A stretch of DNA of 64,000 bases from Avena insularis (GCA_023614405.1 CM042693.1:332675527-332739526); one strand, 5' to 3'; positions 46,165 through 58,994 are shown, numbered from the stretch's first letter. The notes: a model not told the origin generated them from the sequence alone. Made by a program: numbers and translations.

Positions 46165-47560
46165 ATGAACAATTTTGCTTCTCAAGGGAACTCAGGTACG
46201 AATTTGATTTTCGATTCTGTTGCTTCTAGTCATATGTCTCCATCAAGTAATTTGTTTCTTCTTGCACACCTTCATATTTTCCCTCCATTACTCTTGGTGA
46301 TGGATCATCTATTCCTATTTATTGTGTTGGCCAGGCTCAAATCCAATCTCCAACCAAACCTTTGATTCTTCGTGATGTTCTTGTTGCTCCTTCTCTTATT
46401 AAAAATCTGATTTTTGTTAGCCAATTCACCACTGACAATCATGTTTCTAACGATTTTGTCCCCTTTGGTTTACCTATGAAGGATTACTGTACCAAGGTCG
46501 AGATCACACACTTCAATAGCTTCGGTGATCTATACTCCCTCTATGGTGTCTGTGCCGCTACACCAACCACGTTCATGGTGGCCTCTGTTGATCTGTGACA
46601 CCAACGTCTTGGCCATCCCAATAATAATGTGTTATCAACACTTCTTAGTTAATTTACAATACCTTTAATAAAGATTCTCGTAATCCTTCTATGTGGCAGT
46701 CATGTCAACTAGGAAAACATGTACGTCTTCCCTTTAGTTCCTCCCGATCTTCTAGTATTTTTCATTTTTAGTGACTCCATTGTGATCTTTGGACATCACC
46801 AATAGAAAGTGTCTCTAGTTTCAAATATTATCTTGTGATTCTTTATGATTATACACATTATTTTGGACCTTTCCTCTAGCAACAAATCCAATGTTTACAA
46901 TATTTTTCTTAACTTTCAGTGCTATGTCTATGTACACTTTTTCCTCCCTATAAGATTCATCTAATGTGATAATGGTCATGAATTTTACAATCTTAAAAAT
47001 CGCAATTTCTTTCTTAAATATGGCATTCTCTTATGTTTCTCATGTCCTTACACCTCTCCTCAAAATGGCAAGGCCGAGCGATCACTCCGTATTCTCAATG
47101 ACATCACTCGCACCCTCCTTATTCAATATTCTATGCCTCCGAAGTTTTGGGTTGAAGCCCTCCACACAGCCACATATTTACTTAATATTCGACCATCTAG
47201 AGTTAATCCACAAACTATGTCTTACTTCTCTTTATTTCTTTCTCATCCCAACTACTCTGACATTCGAGTCTTTAGTTGTATCTGTTTCCCAAACTCCTAT
47301 TCTACTTCTCCAAATAAACTTTCACACTATTCTATCACATGTGTCCATCTTGGTTTTTCTGAGGAGCACAAAGGCTATCGTTGTTTAGATCTTGTTATTG
47401 GTCATGTTCATGTGTCTCATCACGTCACATTTACTGATATTTTCCCTTTTCCAAGCGTTAAACTAATGATTAACCCACGCCCACGCCATCTCCTAGTCCT
47501 TCATGTCGCCCCAACTTACCCTTCTTTCATCAGCCCACTTCTGCCGTTGCAGCCAAAGCG
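46165..47560 (+). pseudogene. Copia protease and integrase, decayed
   Basis: The protease motif reads IFDSVASSHMSP: the normal D-S/T-G has become D-S-V near 46213, which alone would inactivate it. The GAG-pre-integrase stretch follows (TKVEITHFNSFGDLYSLYG). The integrase core is scattered over several frames, with CQLGKHVRLPF-like sequence near 46700 and PPKFWVEALHTATYLLNIRP at 47130-47195. The C-terminal HLGFSEEHKGYRCLDL lies at 47345-47400. Many stops and shifts are present. Confidence 0.85.
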
Positions 47561-49412
47561 GCTGAAAACTCTATCACGCCAGCGGATCCTGCCGTGACCA
47601 CCTTTGCCGCCCCTCCTGCCGCGGCAGCAGAAACTGCTCAAAATCCTGCCACCACTCTTGCCGCAGCAGTGGAAACTACTCCAAACTCTGTCGCCGCAGT
47701 CTTCCTACTATCACCGACTCCCGAGTCCTCTTCATCCGCTGCGTCGGGCGTGTCCACCTCTCCTCTTCCATCTCGTGCTATTCCCGTTCCTGCCCCTTCC
47801 TATAGGGTTCGTTGCATGGAAAACAAAAAAATTCTATCGCAAGAACACATAAAACCAAGATCCAATCTATGACAAAGCCACGATTTAATCCACGAGATTG
47901 AAGAGAACTAACCCTCGTAGATCCAAAGCGTTTAGCGAGATCAGATTCTCGTGGTTGATATAGTCGATCACTTGCCGATCTCAAGATCGTGTAGACGATC
48001 CTTTCGGTGTCGCGTTTCGGTAGCGCTTCCGCACTCGGTCACACGTACGGAGTGGATGAAAACCTTCCTCTCCATATTCTAGAAGGCAGCGGAGGTAGTA
48101 GACTCCCTCGGAATCCCAGCAGCACGGTGGCGTGATGGTGGTGGTGGAGGAGAATCCCTGCAGGGCTTTGCCTAAGCCAGAGTAGGAAGACGAAGGAGGG
48201 AGAGAGGTGGCAGCTAGGGTTTAGAGCCAAGGGCAAGGACAAGGGGTGGTGCGCCCCCCCACCCCTCCTTATATGGAGGGGGAGTGCGTCTAAGGGTTCC
48301 CAGCCCTTGACCCACTCCTTCGCCAACTCGGCCAAGGGAAGAGGTGGGAAACTTCCCCCTTTCCTTATTTCGGGTTTGACAAACTAGGGTTTGTCCCCAA
48401 ATCCCTTGGTGGCCGAATTTTGCCCCTTGGGCTTTGGTGCGGTAGGACCTAGTGCTCCCCTGCGGCATGCCTCAGCCTTGACCCCCTCCCGGGGTGGTGG
48501 GCCCACTGGTGGCCCCTCTAGAACATTCTAGAAGCTTCCGGTCAAAATACCGAAAACATTTCCAAAACCTGGAAAATGACTTTCCTCATATGAATTTTAT
48601 TCTCTGTACCATTCTAGATCTCATCGTGATGTCCTGGATCCAATCCGAGACTCCGAAGAACATTCGGTCTCCAAATCATATTCCATATCTACTTAAACAA
48701 CATCAAACCTTAAGTGTATCACCCTACGGTTCACGAACTATGCAGCCATGATTGAGACACCTCTCCGGTCAATAAATAATAGCGGGATCTAGAGATCCAT
48801 AATGGCTCCCGCATATTCAACGATGAATTTGTGATCGAATGAACCATTCACATATGATAGTGATTCCCTTTGTCACACGATACTTTACTTATCCGAGTTT
48901 TGATTGTCGGTATCTCTATACCTAGTTCAACCTTTTTACCTATAAGTACTATTTACTCGTTCCGTGATATGACATCCCGTGTGACCTTGTCACATGCTTG
49001 CAAGCCAATTGGATGAAATTCCACCAAGAGGGCCCAGAGTATATCTATTTGTCATATGGATGGACAAATCCCACTCTTGATCCATGCGCTTCAACACATA
49101 CTTTCAGAATACCCAATGACACCTTTATAACCACCCAGTTACGAAAGTGGCGTTTGATGTCATCAAAGTACTCATCCGGTGATGGTGATTAAAATGATAT
49201 CATGGTCGAAGAATTAGGTTACTATGTATCTGGAAGTTTGTAGCAAAACAAACTTAATGACTTGATCTAATGTTATGTTTACTATGGGTGTGTGCCCATC
49301 ACATCATTATCCTAATGATATGGCCTTGTTATTAATAACATCCAATGTCCATGATCAGGAAACCATGATCATCTATTAATCAACAAGCTAGCTTAACAAG
49401 AGGCTTACTGGG

Positions 49413-50828
49413 TGATACATCAGAAATGTATCTACAATTTTTGATGCTACATGCTTGTTTAGTATCTACTTTTCTTTGCTTTGTCTACACTTTGAGGTAC
49501 TTTTTACATGTTTTCTGGTACTAACCTATTAAAAAGTTGCCACAGTGCTAGTTGCCTGTTTTCTGCTATTTTTCATTTCAGAAAAGCTAGTAAATAAATA
49601 TTCTCGGAATTGGACGGGACAAATGTCAAAGTCAATTACTTTCCGTGGGGAACAAGAAGTCCAGAGGGGAGACGAAGAAGCGGGACAGGGCGGCCAAACC
49701 CCCCAAGGCGCAGGTGGGCCTTGCCCCGCGCCTGGGTAGGGTTTGACCCCCCTGGCTGCCTCCTCGGCCTCCCCCTTCGCCCCCAGAAGCCCCCGATGCA
49801 GAAACCCTAAGTACCCGATCAAATCTCCACGAAACCTTCTATAGCTGCCACCATCGTCCCTAGATCGGGGATCCAAGTTCTTCCCACCACAGCGGAGGGG
49901 AGATCATCCCGAAGGCCTTCTCTCTGGTATGATGCGTGAGTAGTTCCACCTTGGACTATGGGTCCATGTAGTAGCTAGATGGTTGTATCTCCTCCTTTGT
50001 GCTTTCATGTATAGATCTTGTGAGCTCCGTTCATGATCAAGATCTAATCTATTTGTAATCATGCATGTTGTGTTTGCGGGGATCCGATGGATATTGAGAT
50101 TATTATGTTGGTTTGATTAATGGTTTTGTCTTTATGATTCTATTATGTCTGTGTTGTTTGTGATCTTGCATGCTCTCTGTTGTTAGTAGCTATCTTGGCC
50201 AAGTAGTTGCTAGTGACTCCAAGAGGGGGTATTTATGCTCGATAGTGGGTTCATGCCTCTAGTTTCCAAGGGAAGTGACAATAATCTCTTCGGTTGTAGA
50301 TGTGTTGTTGCTACTAGGGAGAAAACAACGGTCTCTTGTTCATGGAACATGTGTACTGTTTACCTTACACACTTTGCTTAAAGTAGTTGTCTGTTGCTTG
50401 CAACTTAATACTGGAGGGGCTTCGGATGTATCAATGGTTAATTGCCCTGCTGTAATTTGTTTACCCTTCATGACATGTTGTTTATCTAAGGAGAGCACCT
50501 CTAGTGAACTATGGACCCCGGTCCAATCTTTATCATTGATACATCTTCCATTGTTACTTGTTTACTTGCTACAAACCATTACCTTCCACACCATACGTTT
50601 AATCCTTTGTTACAGCAAACCGGTGAGCTTGACAACCTCACTGATTCGTTGGGGGCAAAGTCTTGAGTTTGTGTTGTGCAGGTCTCCGCGTTGCTTGCAA
50701 AACCTGTGTGACGTTTCCTTCCTCCTTATGGTTCGATAACCTTGGTCTCTACCTAGGGAAAGCTTGCTGATGTGCTCATCATACCTTGCTCTTGGGGTTC
50801 CCAACAAAGGCCTCTCTGACAGGCAACA
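49413..50828 (+). repeat. 5' LTR of Athila-like element B
   Basis: 1416 bp, from tgatacatcagaaatg to ...gacaggcaaca. It is shorter than its partner because of a deletion near 50428, where the partner has about 140 more bases. Confidence 0.9.
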
Positions 50829-50835
50829 AGCTTTC

Positions 50836-50853
50836 TAGCGCCGTTGCCGGCGA
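50836..50853 (+). promoter_or_regulatory. Primer-binding site of element B
   Basis: tagcgccgttgccggcga differs from the canonical tRNA-Asp site at two positions; it is better preserved than in element A. Confidence 0.85.
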
Positions 50854-51072
50854 GGCTAAGGACGTCTTCACTATGGGAGTCCTTCACTTCCTTTCTCTTT
50901 ACTTTGTTTTTAGTTTGCTTTGTTTCTTTTGCTTGGTTTTGTTTGCCTCTTTTCAAAAAACCCAAAAAAATAGTCTAGTTTGGTTTGCTTGCCTTATTCA
51001 AAAACACAAAAAAATTAGTTCTTGCTCTAGTTGCTGGTCTGTCTTTGCCTTTCTTGGTCATGCTTTCTATCA

Positions 51073-52170
51073 ATGGATGGTTTCTTTGAAACTAGTTCTT
51101 ATTGGCAAGGTGGATTCACGGAAGAACAAAAGTATTATTATAAGGAACACCATTTGTCACCAAAAGGGAAACACTTATGGGAACAAATTGATAAGTTGAA
51201 TACTATTGCTAGAGACGTGTGCTCTACTTATAATGTTACTTATTGCTTTGATAAATCTTGTTGTTGCAGGAGGTATAAACACCTTCCTTTTCAATGTGAG
51301 TATAATGATAATGTTACGATATCTTATTGTGTTAAAGGAAACTATGAATTTTATGATGTGGAACAAATTGAAGAATTTATTGCCTTCAAGGGTGCATTTG
51401 AACTTGCCAGCTTGCTTGAAAATACTGATGATGCACCTTATGAAGATGAGGTTTATGAGTTACTTAAATTTTGCTTTGACAATTACAAGGAAGGAAATGG
51501 CTATATTATTGAATATTTTAATATGTTCTTTCCACAACTGGAAGATACTAATGCCTTGCAGGATCCTATGGAAGAAGAAATTGTTGAAACTGGAAGCTCA
51601 TTAGAGGAAAAAGAGGGGGAGAGTGATGAAAAAAAGGAGGAAGAATGGATTATCTACCCATGCCTACCTTCTAATGAGAGTAACTCTTTATCCCTTACAA
51701 TATTTGATTGTCCCCCATGCTTACCGAAGGAGTATGAATGTTATGTTCCTATGGACCCTTTTGAAATATCTACTTTGGGTAAAACCTGTGAAGGTTTTAA
51801 TCCCACTATTTTTGAGCTTGATAGAAATTATGTGTTTGTAGATCATGAAAAGCATGCTTTATGCGATAGCTATATTGTTGAGTTTATTCATGATGCTACA
51901 GAAAATTATTATGAGAGAGGAAAGTATGGTTGTAGAAGTTTTCATGGTACTGAAACACCTCTCTATGTGCTGAAAGTTTTGAAGTTGCTCCTGTTTCATC
52001 TTCCTATGCCTGTCACTTTGTTCTTTGTGAATTTATTTGCATACAAGATTCCTATGCATAGGAAGTGGGTTATACTTAAATGTGTTTTAAATTTGCTTCT
52101 TGATGCTCTCTTTGACCTCAATTCATATTTCTTATGTGAGCATCTTTTCAAGCTATCATGCCTAACTTAA
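51073..52170 (+). CDS. Uninterrupted 365-residue ORF of unknown function in Athila-like element B
   Basis: ATG 51073 (MDGFFETSSYWQGGFTEEQ) to the stop ending at 52170; the frame upstream of this ATG lacks another ATG. It is not Gag, protease, RT or integrase by any motif I know. Residues about 60-80 are Cys-rich (CFDKSCCCRRYKH), reminiscent of a metal-binding or disulfide patch. The middle is acidic (MEEEIVETGSSLEEKEGE, then DEKKEEEW), followed by CPPCLPKEYEC. The last 60 residues hold two hydrophobic stretches (YVLKVLKLLLFHLP; KCVLNLLLDALF) that could be membrane segments. It lies between the element's leader and 3' noncoding module, exactly where element A has gag-protease. No stop or shift interrupts it, unlike every other transposon frame here of this length. 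Confidence 0.7.
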   Translation: MDGFFETSSYWQGGFTEEQKYYYKEHHLSPKGKHLWEQIDKLNTIARDVCSTYNVTYCFDKSCCCRRYKHLPFQCEYNDNVTISYCVKGNYEFYDVEQIEEFIAFKGAFELASLLENTDDAPYEDEVYELLKFCFDNYKEGNGYIIEYFNMFFPQLEDTNALQDPMEEEIVETGSSLEEKEGESDEKKEEEWIIYPCLPSNESNSLSLTIFDCPPCLPKEYECYVPMDPFEISTLGKTCEGFNPTIFELDRNYVFVDHEKHALCDSYIVEFIHDATENYYERGKYGCRSFHGTETPLYVLKVLKLLLFHLPMPVTLFFVNLFAYKIPMHRKWVILKCVLNLLLDALFDLNSYFLCEHLFKLSCLT

Positions 52171-54860
52171 AGGCGTTACAGAAAAGTACTTGTTGGGAGA
52201 TAACCCAAGAGTTTCCTTGAGTCTTGGAAGTTATTACTTCAGTAATGACATCTCCTTATCCTTTTTGTTTGCTTTTTGTGCCAAGAATGACCTCTAATGA
52301 GAGGGAATTAAGATTTGGGGAGTTGCTGTCCCGAAACAGATTTCTGTCCTCCACCAAAAAATTCATGAGGAGTCTCTGTAACTCGGATTGATCTGAAAAT
52401 TTATGAATAGATCCCCCAGTATGTTAGCAAACTTTCATTATATCAACATGTTTTGATTTGAGCAACAGAAGATGTTCGAAAAAATCAGTTTCTACCTGCC
52501 GGTCTGTTTTCATAGATTTCTGCCATTATTTGCATTTGCTTTTTATTGATTCCTTTTTGAGTTCTCTTTAGGTGAATTGAGCTTTTTGAAGGAGTTACTA
52601 AAGTAGCTTGTGTTTTTAGTGAAAATCCTTGCTGTTCCAAAGCTTTTCTAGAGGTCTAATATCTTTTGAATAAGCTAATGTTGCTAATGAAGATTGTGTG
52701 AAGTTTTGTATGAAGGAAAATTTCTGGTGTAGAGAGAGAATGATGCAATGAGATGAAGAATGGACAAAAGCTCAAGCTTGGGGATGCCACCATGGTTTCA
52801 CCCCAATAAATATCCAAGAGGTGCAAGCGTCAAAGCTTGGGTATGCCCAAGGCATCCCCTTCTTCATCAATAAAAAGCTCAGGTATGTCTAGACACTTCA
52901 TTTTTATTGTTTCATGCACAGTTGTGTTGTTCTTGGAGCGTCTTAGTTTTCATTTGCTTTGCTTAGTTTGTTTAGTTTGCTTGAGTAGTTTGGACCCCCG
53001 TTCTCACTGTGTTGTTTTGCAAATAAGTTGCTTGGTGTTGGAAAGGAGTAGTAAGTTCTTGCTTGTAAGTGCAAGAGGAGCTTGCATTGACTATGACTTA
53101 GACTTTAGCATGACATGCTAGGTGTTGTTTTAACCTTATGCTTAGTGATTATTGTTGTAGCATGTCTTGTTCCAAAAAATTGGGATTGCTTAGTGTGCCT
53201 TGAAGAAATTATGAGTTGTTTTAGCATGCAAAAGCATAGTATTGTGGTATTCTCCTTTGATGTTTTGCTTGGGTTGACTTGGCACATGCTCACACCATAT
53301 TATGACTATGACAAGTCACCATTAGCCTCTATGATCATTTAGTACTTGACTTGTAGTACCACTCTTTACTTTGATTAGTAATGCTTTATTGCACTCCATG
53401 ATTATGGCCATTATTGCTCTCTTATTTGGTTGCTCCCAGTCTTTTGCTAGCCTCCACTTTTATGAGTAAGCTCTACTCATGTTTCCAACTCTAAATAAAA
53501 AAAGTTATTCTGAAGTGTCCACTATAAATTCCTATGCATGGTGTGTTACACCATTCCAAAGTATATTCTTGTTTTCAACTATCTTCCAATTAAAAACTAT
53601 TTTTTATGTGAAAACTTAGTGATTAAATCCCTCACAAACTTGATGGCACACTTTATATTCTTTGCCCCTAATAAACTTGAACCATTGTGTCATATATGTT
53701 GTATATGCTTGCTCTTATACGTTGGAATTAGCAGAACCGTGCTGTCACGGGGAACGTTTTCAACATTGCACTTGTACTTTGTACTCAGTTGATATCATGC
53801 TCTTTTGTCTATGGATATCACCGGTGTGAAATAAAGAGGGAACTTATAAGTCCATGGAGTTTGTATCCTGTGTTAGAGAAACGCCTGGGCCGCTAGCCTA
53901 ATCCATGCCTAATCATGGTGGAAACTTGCATCATCACCATAGTGACATCTATGAAGCACTCTTCTTATAAAAAAGAGACACATTGAGAAAGAGGAAAGAG
54001 ATAAAAAAGCACCATATTCCCATGGTAAATAAGAAGATTGCTGAGATGCTCATTGTCTGCTTGCTTTGTCATTTTGGTTATGGGAAAGCTCTTGTACCAT
54101 GTGCAAGGGGTACCCCGTTGGCGGTTCTCAATGATATGCAAATACTTACAATGACAAGAACTTACAGGTGACCAAAGTTGAGTAGCATGAGGTGTGGCCC
54201 TCGTATTCAAGGGACTTGAGATTGCCAAATTATACTTTGTCAAGCATATACTCCATCTTTGTCACTTTAACCTTAATCACTTCAAGATTCTTATGATAGG
54301 GGCAATGAGGGCTGAAAGCTAACAAGTACCATAATTTTTGGAAGCTCTTTTTGAAACTTGAAATCCCTGCTTCCTTTATAAAAGGCCTTTCTTCCACCAT
54401 TATTTGAGTCTCCACCTTCTACCTTTAGGCACCATTAAAAGAGCATAGTTGTCATTCTGTGTGCAGTGTTCCAAAGCTTATTGATTGATGCATATTGTGA
54501 TATTACTTGTTCTTGTGCTACTTGTTTCTAGTCACCCTTGTGAACTTTGAAGGTGTCCTATGCATCTATTTTCTACTCTATGAGGGACAAGCTGATAGCA
54601 ACTATACTATGTTTTCTGTATGTGAAACAAACAAACGTTTTTCAATGCATGTTATTCATGATCTTTGTTTGTAACTTGTCATGTTGCATGCATAGTTACT
54701 TTGTCCTATTGTTAGAACTCCATCTTTCATGCACATGTTTAGAGTTCTTTGATCCCAGCTTTCAATGCTTGCAAATGGTTGGATCTTTATTGTGAGGGTG
54801 CATGTCACCTCAAAAAATATTATTTTTATCACTTACCTACTCGAGGACGAGCAGGAGTTA
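52171..54860 (+). other. 2.7-kb noncoding 3' module of element B
   Basis: Colinear with 32506-35190 of element A, starting at aacttaaaggcgtta and ttgggagataacccaag. Small indels are scattered and no shared open frame is seen. Confidence 0.75.
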
Positions 54861-54874
54861 AGCTTGGGGATGCT

Positions 54875-56424
54875 TGGTATGTCGGAAACGTATCTGTAAT
54901 TTTTGATGCTCCATGCTTGTTTAGTATCTACTTTGCTTTGCTTTGTCTACACTATGAGGTACTTTTTACATGTTTTTTTGGTACTAACCTATTAACAAGT
55001 TGCCACAGTGCCAGTTGCCCGTTTTCTTCTGTTTTTGGTTTCAGAAAAGCTAGTAAAGAAATATTCTCAGAATTGGACGGGACAAACGTCAAAGTCAATT
55101 ACTTTTTGTGGGGAACAAGAATTCCAGAGGGGAGACGTAGAAGCGGGCCAGGGCGGCCAAACCTCCCCTAGGCGCGGGTGGGCCCTACCCCGCGCTTGGG
55201 TAGGGTTTGACCCCCTGGCCGCCTCCTCAGCCTCCATATTCGCCTATAAGAAGCCCCCGATGCAGAAACCCTAAGTACCCAATCAAATCTCCACAAAACC
55301 TTCTGTAGCCGCCGCCACCGTCGTCCCTAGATCGGGGGGATCTGAAGTTCTTCCCGGCACCCTGCCGGAGGGGAGGTCATCCTGGAGGCCTTCTCTCCGG
55401 TATGATGCGTGAGTAGTTCCACCTTGGACTATGGGTCCATGTAGTAGCTAGATGGTTGTATCTCCTCCTTTGTGCTTTCATGTATAGATCTTGTGATCTC
55501 CGTTTATGATCAAGATCTAATCTATTTGTAATCATGCATGTTGTGTTTGCGGGGATCCAATGGATATTGATATTATTATATTGGTTTGATTAATGGTTTT
55601 GTCTTGATGATTCTATCATGTCTGTGTTGTTTGTGATCTTTCATGCTCTCTCTTGTTAGTAGCTATCTTGGCCAAGTAGTTGCTAGTGACTCCAAGAGGG
55701 GGTATTTATGCTCGATAGTGGGTTCATGCCTCTAGTTTCCAAGGGAAGTGACAATAATCTCTTCGGTTTTAGATGTGCTGTTGCTACTAGGGAGAAAACA
55801 ACGGTCTCTTGTTCATGGAACATGTGGACTGTTTACCTTACACACTTTGCTTAAAGCAGTTGTCTGTTGCTTGCAACTTAATACTATAGGGGGTTCGGAT
55901 GATAACCTGAAGGTGGACTTCTAGTCATAGATGCAGTTGGATGGCGGTCTATGTATCTTCTTGCATTGCCCAATCGAATCCCATAGGATCTTTATGACTA
56001 GTAATTGCATTCTTATGCCTTGCTTAGTTCCTGTCAATTGCCCTGCTGTAATTTGTTTACCCTACATGCCATGTTGTTTATCTAAGGAGAGCACCTCTAG
56101 TGAACTATGGATCCCGGTCCAATCTTTACCATTGATACATCTTCCATTGTTACTTGTTTACTTGCTACAAACCATTACCTTCCACACCATACGTTTAATC
56201 CTTTGTTACAGCAAACCGGTGAGCTTGACAACCTCACTGATTCGTTGGGGGCAAAGTCTTGAGTTTGTGTTGTGCAGGTCTCCGCGTTGCTTGCAACACC
56301 TGTGTGACGTTTCCTTCCTCCTTCTGGTTCGATAACCTTGGTCTCTACCGAGGGAAAGCTTGCTGCTGTGCTTATCATACCTTGCTCTTGGGGTTTCCAA
56401 CAAAGGCCTCTCTGACAGGAAACA
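54875..56424 (+). repeat. 3' LTR of Athila-like element B
   Basis: It runs from tggtatgtcggaaac to ...gacaggaaaca, 1550 bp, directly after the polypurine tract. Confidence 0.9.
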
Positions 56425-56574
56425 CTAGGGACTCTTTTATGTTTACAAAACACACAAGTATTAATGTTTCCGGTTAATACAATTATAGCATGGGATGTAA
56501 AAATTTATCATAAACACAAAGATATAATAATAACTACTTTATTATTACCTCTTGGGCATATCTCCAACACTGCC

Positions 56575-58212
56575 AATGATCATACTATGCGCACACGTGC
56601 AAAGTTAGGTTTTTGTCTCTCTGCAAAAGATCGTATCAACCTTCATACATCTCTCTCTCCTTCCTCCCTTCCTAAATCTTACAAAATAGATCTTATTGAT
56701 CCTAATTGGGCAGCATCCATGAAATATGAATATGATGTTATTATTCAAAACAACACATGGCAATTAGTTCCTCGTCCTTCCATCATAAACATAGTCTCTG
56801 GTAAATGGGTTTTTCGAGATAAGTTTCATTCTGATGGGAGTCTTGCACGTTACAAAGCTATATGGGTATGTCGTGGTTACTCTTTCAGCAACACGACATC
56901 GATTATGATGCGACTTTCTATCATGTTGTCAAGACTAGCACTATTCGCATTGTCCTAAGTATTTCCGTCTCTTCTTCCTAGCCTATTCATCAATTAGATG
57001 TTAAAAATGCTTTTCTTCATGGCTCTCTTCAAGCAACAGTTTATTGTCAACAACCTCTCAACTTTGAACATTCTTCGTATCCGGATCATGTTTGTCTTAT
57101 TCAGAAATCTCTTTAATGGTCTCAAATAGGTACCACGGGCTTGGTTCCAACGCTTTTCCACCTATGCTCAAACCATCAGCTTTACTCCCTCTCGTTCTGA
57201 CACCACTCTCTTCACTTTTCAACATAACACTAACACTGCCTATCTCCTTCCATATGTAGACGATATTATTCTCACAGCCTCTTCCCAACACTTTTTAGAC
57301 CACATTATTTCCCATTCTTCACAAAGAATTTTCTATGATGGATTTAGGTCTTCTACATCACTTCTTAGGTATTGCTGTTATTCGTGACTCCACTGGTATC
57401 TTCTTGTCTCAACATTAGTACACTCTAGATCTTCATTCTCGTGTTGGTATGCTTGATTGTCATTCTTCTCGTACCCCTATTGATACAGGTTCCAAACTTA
57501 CTATTGATGGTGATCCTTTCTCTGATCCCTCTCTTTATCATAGTCTCACTAGTTCTCTTCAGTATCTTACACTCACTCTTCCTGAAATTTCCTTGGATAT
57601 TCAACAAGCTTGTTTATACATGCATGATCCTCGTATTCCACACTTCAATCATGTCAAACGTATTATTATATATCTCAAAGGCACTATAGAATTAGGTCTT
57701 CATATCAATAAGTCGTCTCCCTCTTCTTTGACGGCATCCCTAATACAGACTGGGCTGGTTGTCCAAATACTCGTAGGTCCATATCCGGATTTTGTGTTTT
57801 TCTTGGTAACAATTTGGTTTCTTGGTCTTCAAAAAGGTAGGTTACAGTCTCTCGCTCGTCTGCTGAAGCTGACTATCGTGGTGTGGCTCATGTTGTCGCT
57901 GACACGGTTTGGTTGTGCCAGCTACTGTCGGAGATTCACCATCCCATCAAGCAATCCACCATTGTTGATTGCTATAATATTTTTGTAGTTTACATGTCCG
58001 GGAATCCTGTTCAACCCCGCCGCACCAAGCATATTGAGATAGATATTCATTTTGTTTATGAGAAGGTAGGCTTGGGCAAAGTCCGAGTTCTCCATGTTCC
58101 AACTACAGCTCAATTTGTTGATATCTTCAGCAAAGGATTGTCTACAACTCCATTTCAAGACATTCGTTTTAGTCTCAACGTCGTCGATCCTACCGTTGAC
58201 ACTTCGGGGGGA
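56575..58212 (+). pseudogene. Copia reverse transcriptase and RNase H, decayed
   Basis: This is the right half of the copia pol after the nested insertions. RT entry: WAASMKYEYDVIIQNNTWQLV and GKWVFRDKFHSDGSL (56700-56850). After frameshifts, the catalytic LPYVDDIILTAS lies at about 57247-57282. The connection LQYLTLTLPEISLDIQQ and RNase H with SSAEAEYRGVAH (about 57855-57890) follow, then TKHIEIDIHFVYEK and the C terminus VDIFSKGLSTTPF, ending near 58218 inside the right LTR. At least five frame changes or stops are present. Confidence 0.88.
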
Positions 58213-58349
58213 TGTTAGAATATTTCTTGTACAACACGTCAAGTGTTTGAGTCGGTTTCTAATAGGCTAAGTTGGTTTGTGTTAGGCCTATATAATCTCT
58301 TGTAACCGGCACAATATTATTATCGATTATTAGTCAATACAATTCTACA
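58213..58349 (+). repeat. 3' LTR of the old copia element
   Basis: It runs from TGTTAGAATATTTC to TTCTACA, 137 bp, followed by the duplication GACTT. Confidence 0.9.
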
Positions 58350-58994
58350 GACTTCTTTAAGCAAAATGTACAAGACGATCAATTGCGTACCCTGCTAGAG
58401 TTAATGATCCAGTAGTAGTAGGGAATCATTGTATGCCCAGAAAATCATGGAGATTCTTGTGTGTCGGATTTTAAGTATAGATGTGATTAAATAGGGATTT
58501 CTATTTTAGTGCACCTGGTTCATTGGTTGTACTCACTTTTTCCTAGTCGCTTAACTTTTTCTCACTTTTGTCCAGATCTTTCTCCGAAAGTCTCACACGG
58601 TCTCAAACTCGCTGTCCATCAACCTTGTCGTTACATGCTGACAAGTGGGGCCACGTCCAGGCAGGTCCCATAGTGGAGACCTACTTATCCAGATCAGCTT
58701 GGGACCCACAGCTTATCCATGTGAGCATCGAACCCATAACTTACCCAGGTTGGCGTTGCAAGATGGGACTTCGAGCCAGCCTAGTGTCTATGTCGTTGCC
58801 TCCCCTTTCTTCTTCTTCTTCTCCGACGACAACGGCCCTTCTCCGGCCAGCGAGTTATGTCTAGCTTCACTTCAGCCTCCCATTCGTCCTGGCCGTAGTA
58901 TGGTGTCGTCTTGTTGACCTTTATGAAGGATGACAATGGCAACTGTGGCAGGGAAGGTTAGATCTCGCACCAAATTGTTCCGATTAGAGGGGAC
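58350..58994. other. SMO 3' flank: right duplication copy and unassigned sequence
   Basis: 58350 to about 58468 is the second copy of the 119-bp unit. From 58470 to 58994 a moderately GC-rich stretch contains a tcttcttcttcttctccg run near 58810 and no convincing gene. Confidence 0.45.

Larger units (their letters stand above)
49413..56424 (+). mobile_element. Athila-like element B with a novel single ORF (7.0 kb)
   Basis: LTRs at 49413-50828 and 54875-56424; flanks CTGGG (49408-49412) and CTAGG (56425-56429), one mismatch. The primer site tagcgccgttgccggcga and the tract agcttggggatgct are in place. Leader and 3' module match element A, but the coding region between them is a different 365-codon ORF instead of gag-protease. 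It has no reverse transcriptase or integrase, so it is non-autonomous. Confidence 0.92.
47801..56569 (-). mobile_element. BARE/Angela-type solo LTR, interrupted
   Basis: The plus-strand left end tatagggttcgttgcatgg and right end gggcatatctccaaca are the complement of the BARE/Angela LTR, which begins TGTTGGAGATATGCCC. The flanks CTTCC (47796-47800) and CTGCC (56570-56574) form a 5-bp duplication with one mismatch. No internal BARE sequence is present, so it is a solo LTR of about 1.75 kb. It lies in the copia element between the integrase and RT coding parts, and is itself split by the Athila-like element at 49413-56424. Confidence 0.9.
44715..58349 (+). mobile_element. Old copia element, split by a nested solo LTR and Athila-like element
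   Basis: Short LTRs at 44715-44849 and 58213-58349 lie in a perfect duplication GACTT (44710-44714 and 58350-58354). A degenerate tRNA-iMet-type primer site tggtatcaaac follows the left LTR and a purine tract cttcggggggatg precedes the right one. Gag, protease, integrase, RT and RNase H occur in copia order but are heavily mutated. The two LTRs differ at roughly one base in seven by eye, so this is the oldest dated insertion here. Without its insertions it is about 4.9 kb. Confidence 0.92.
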
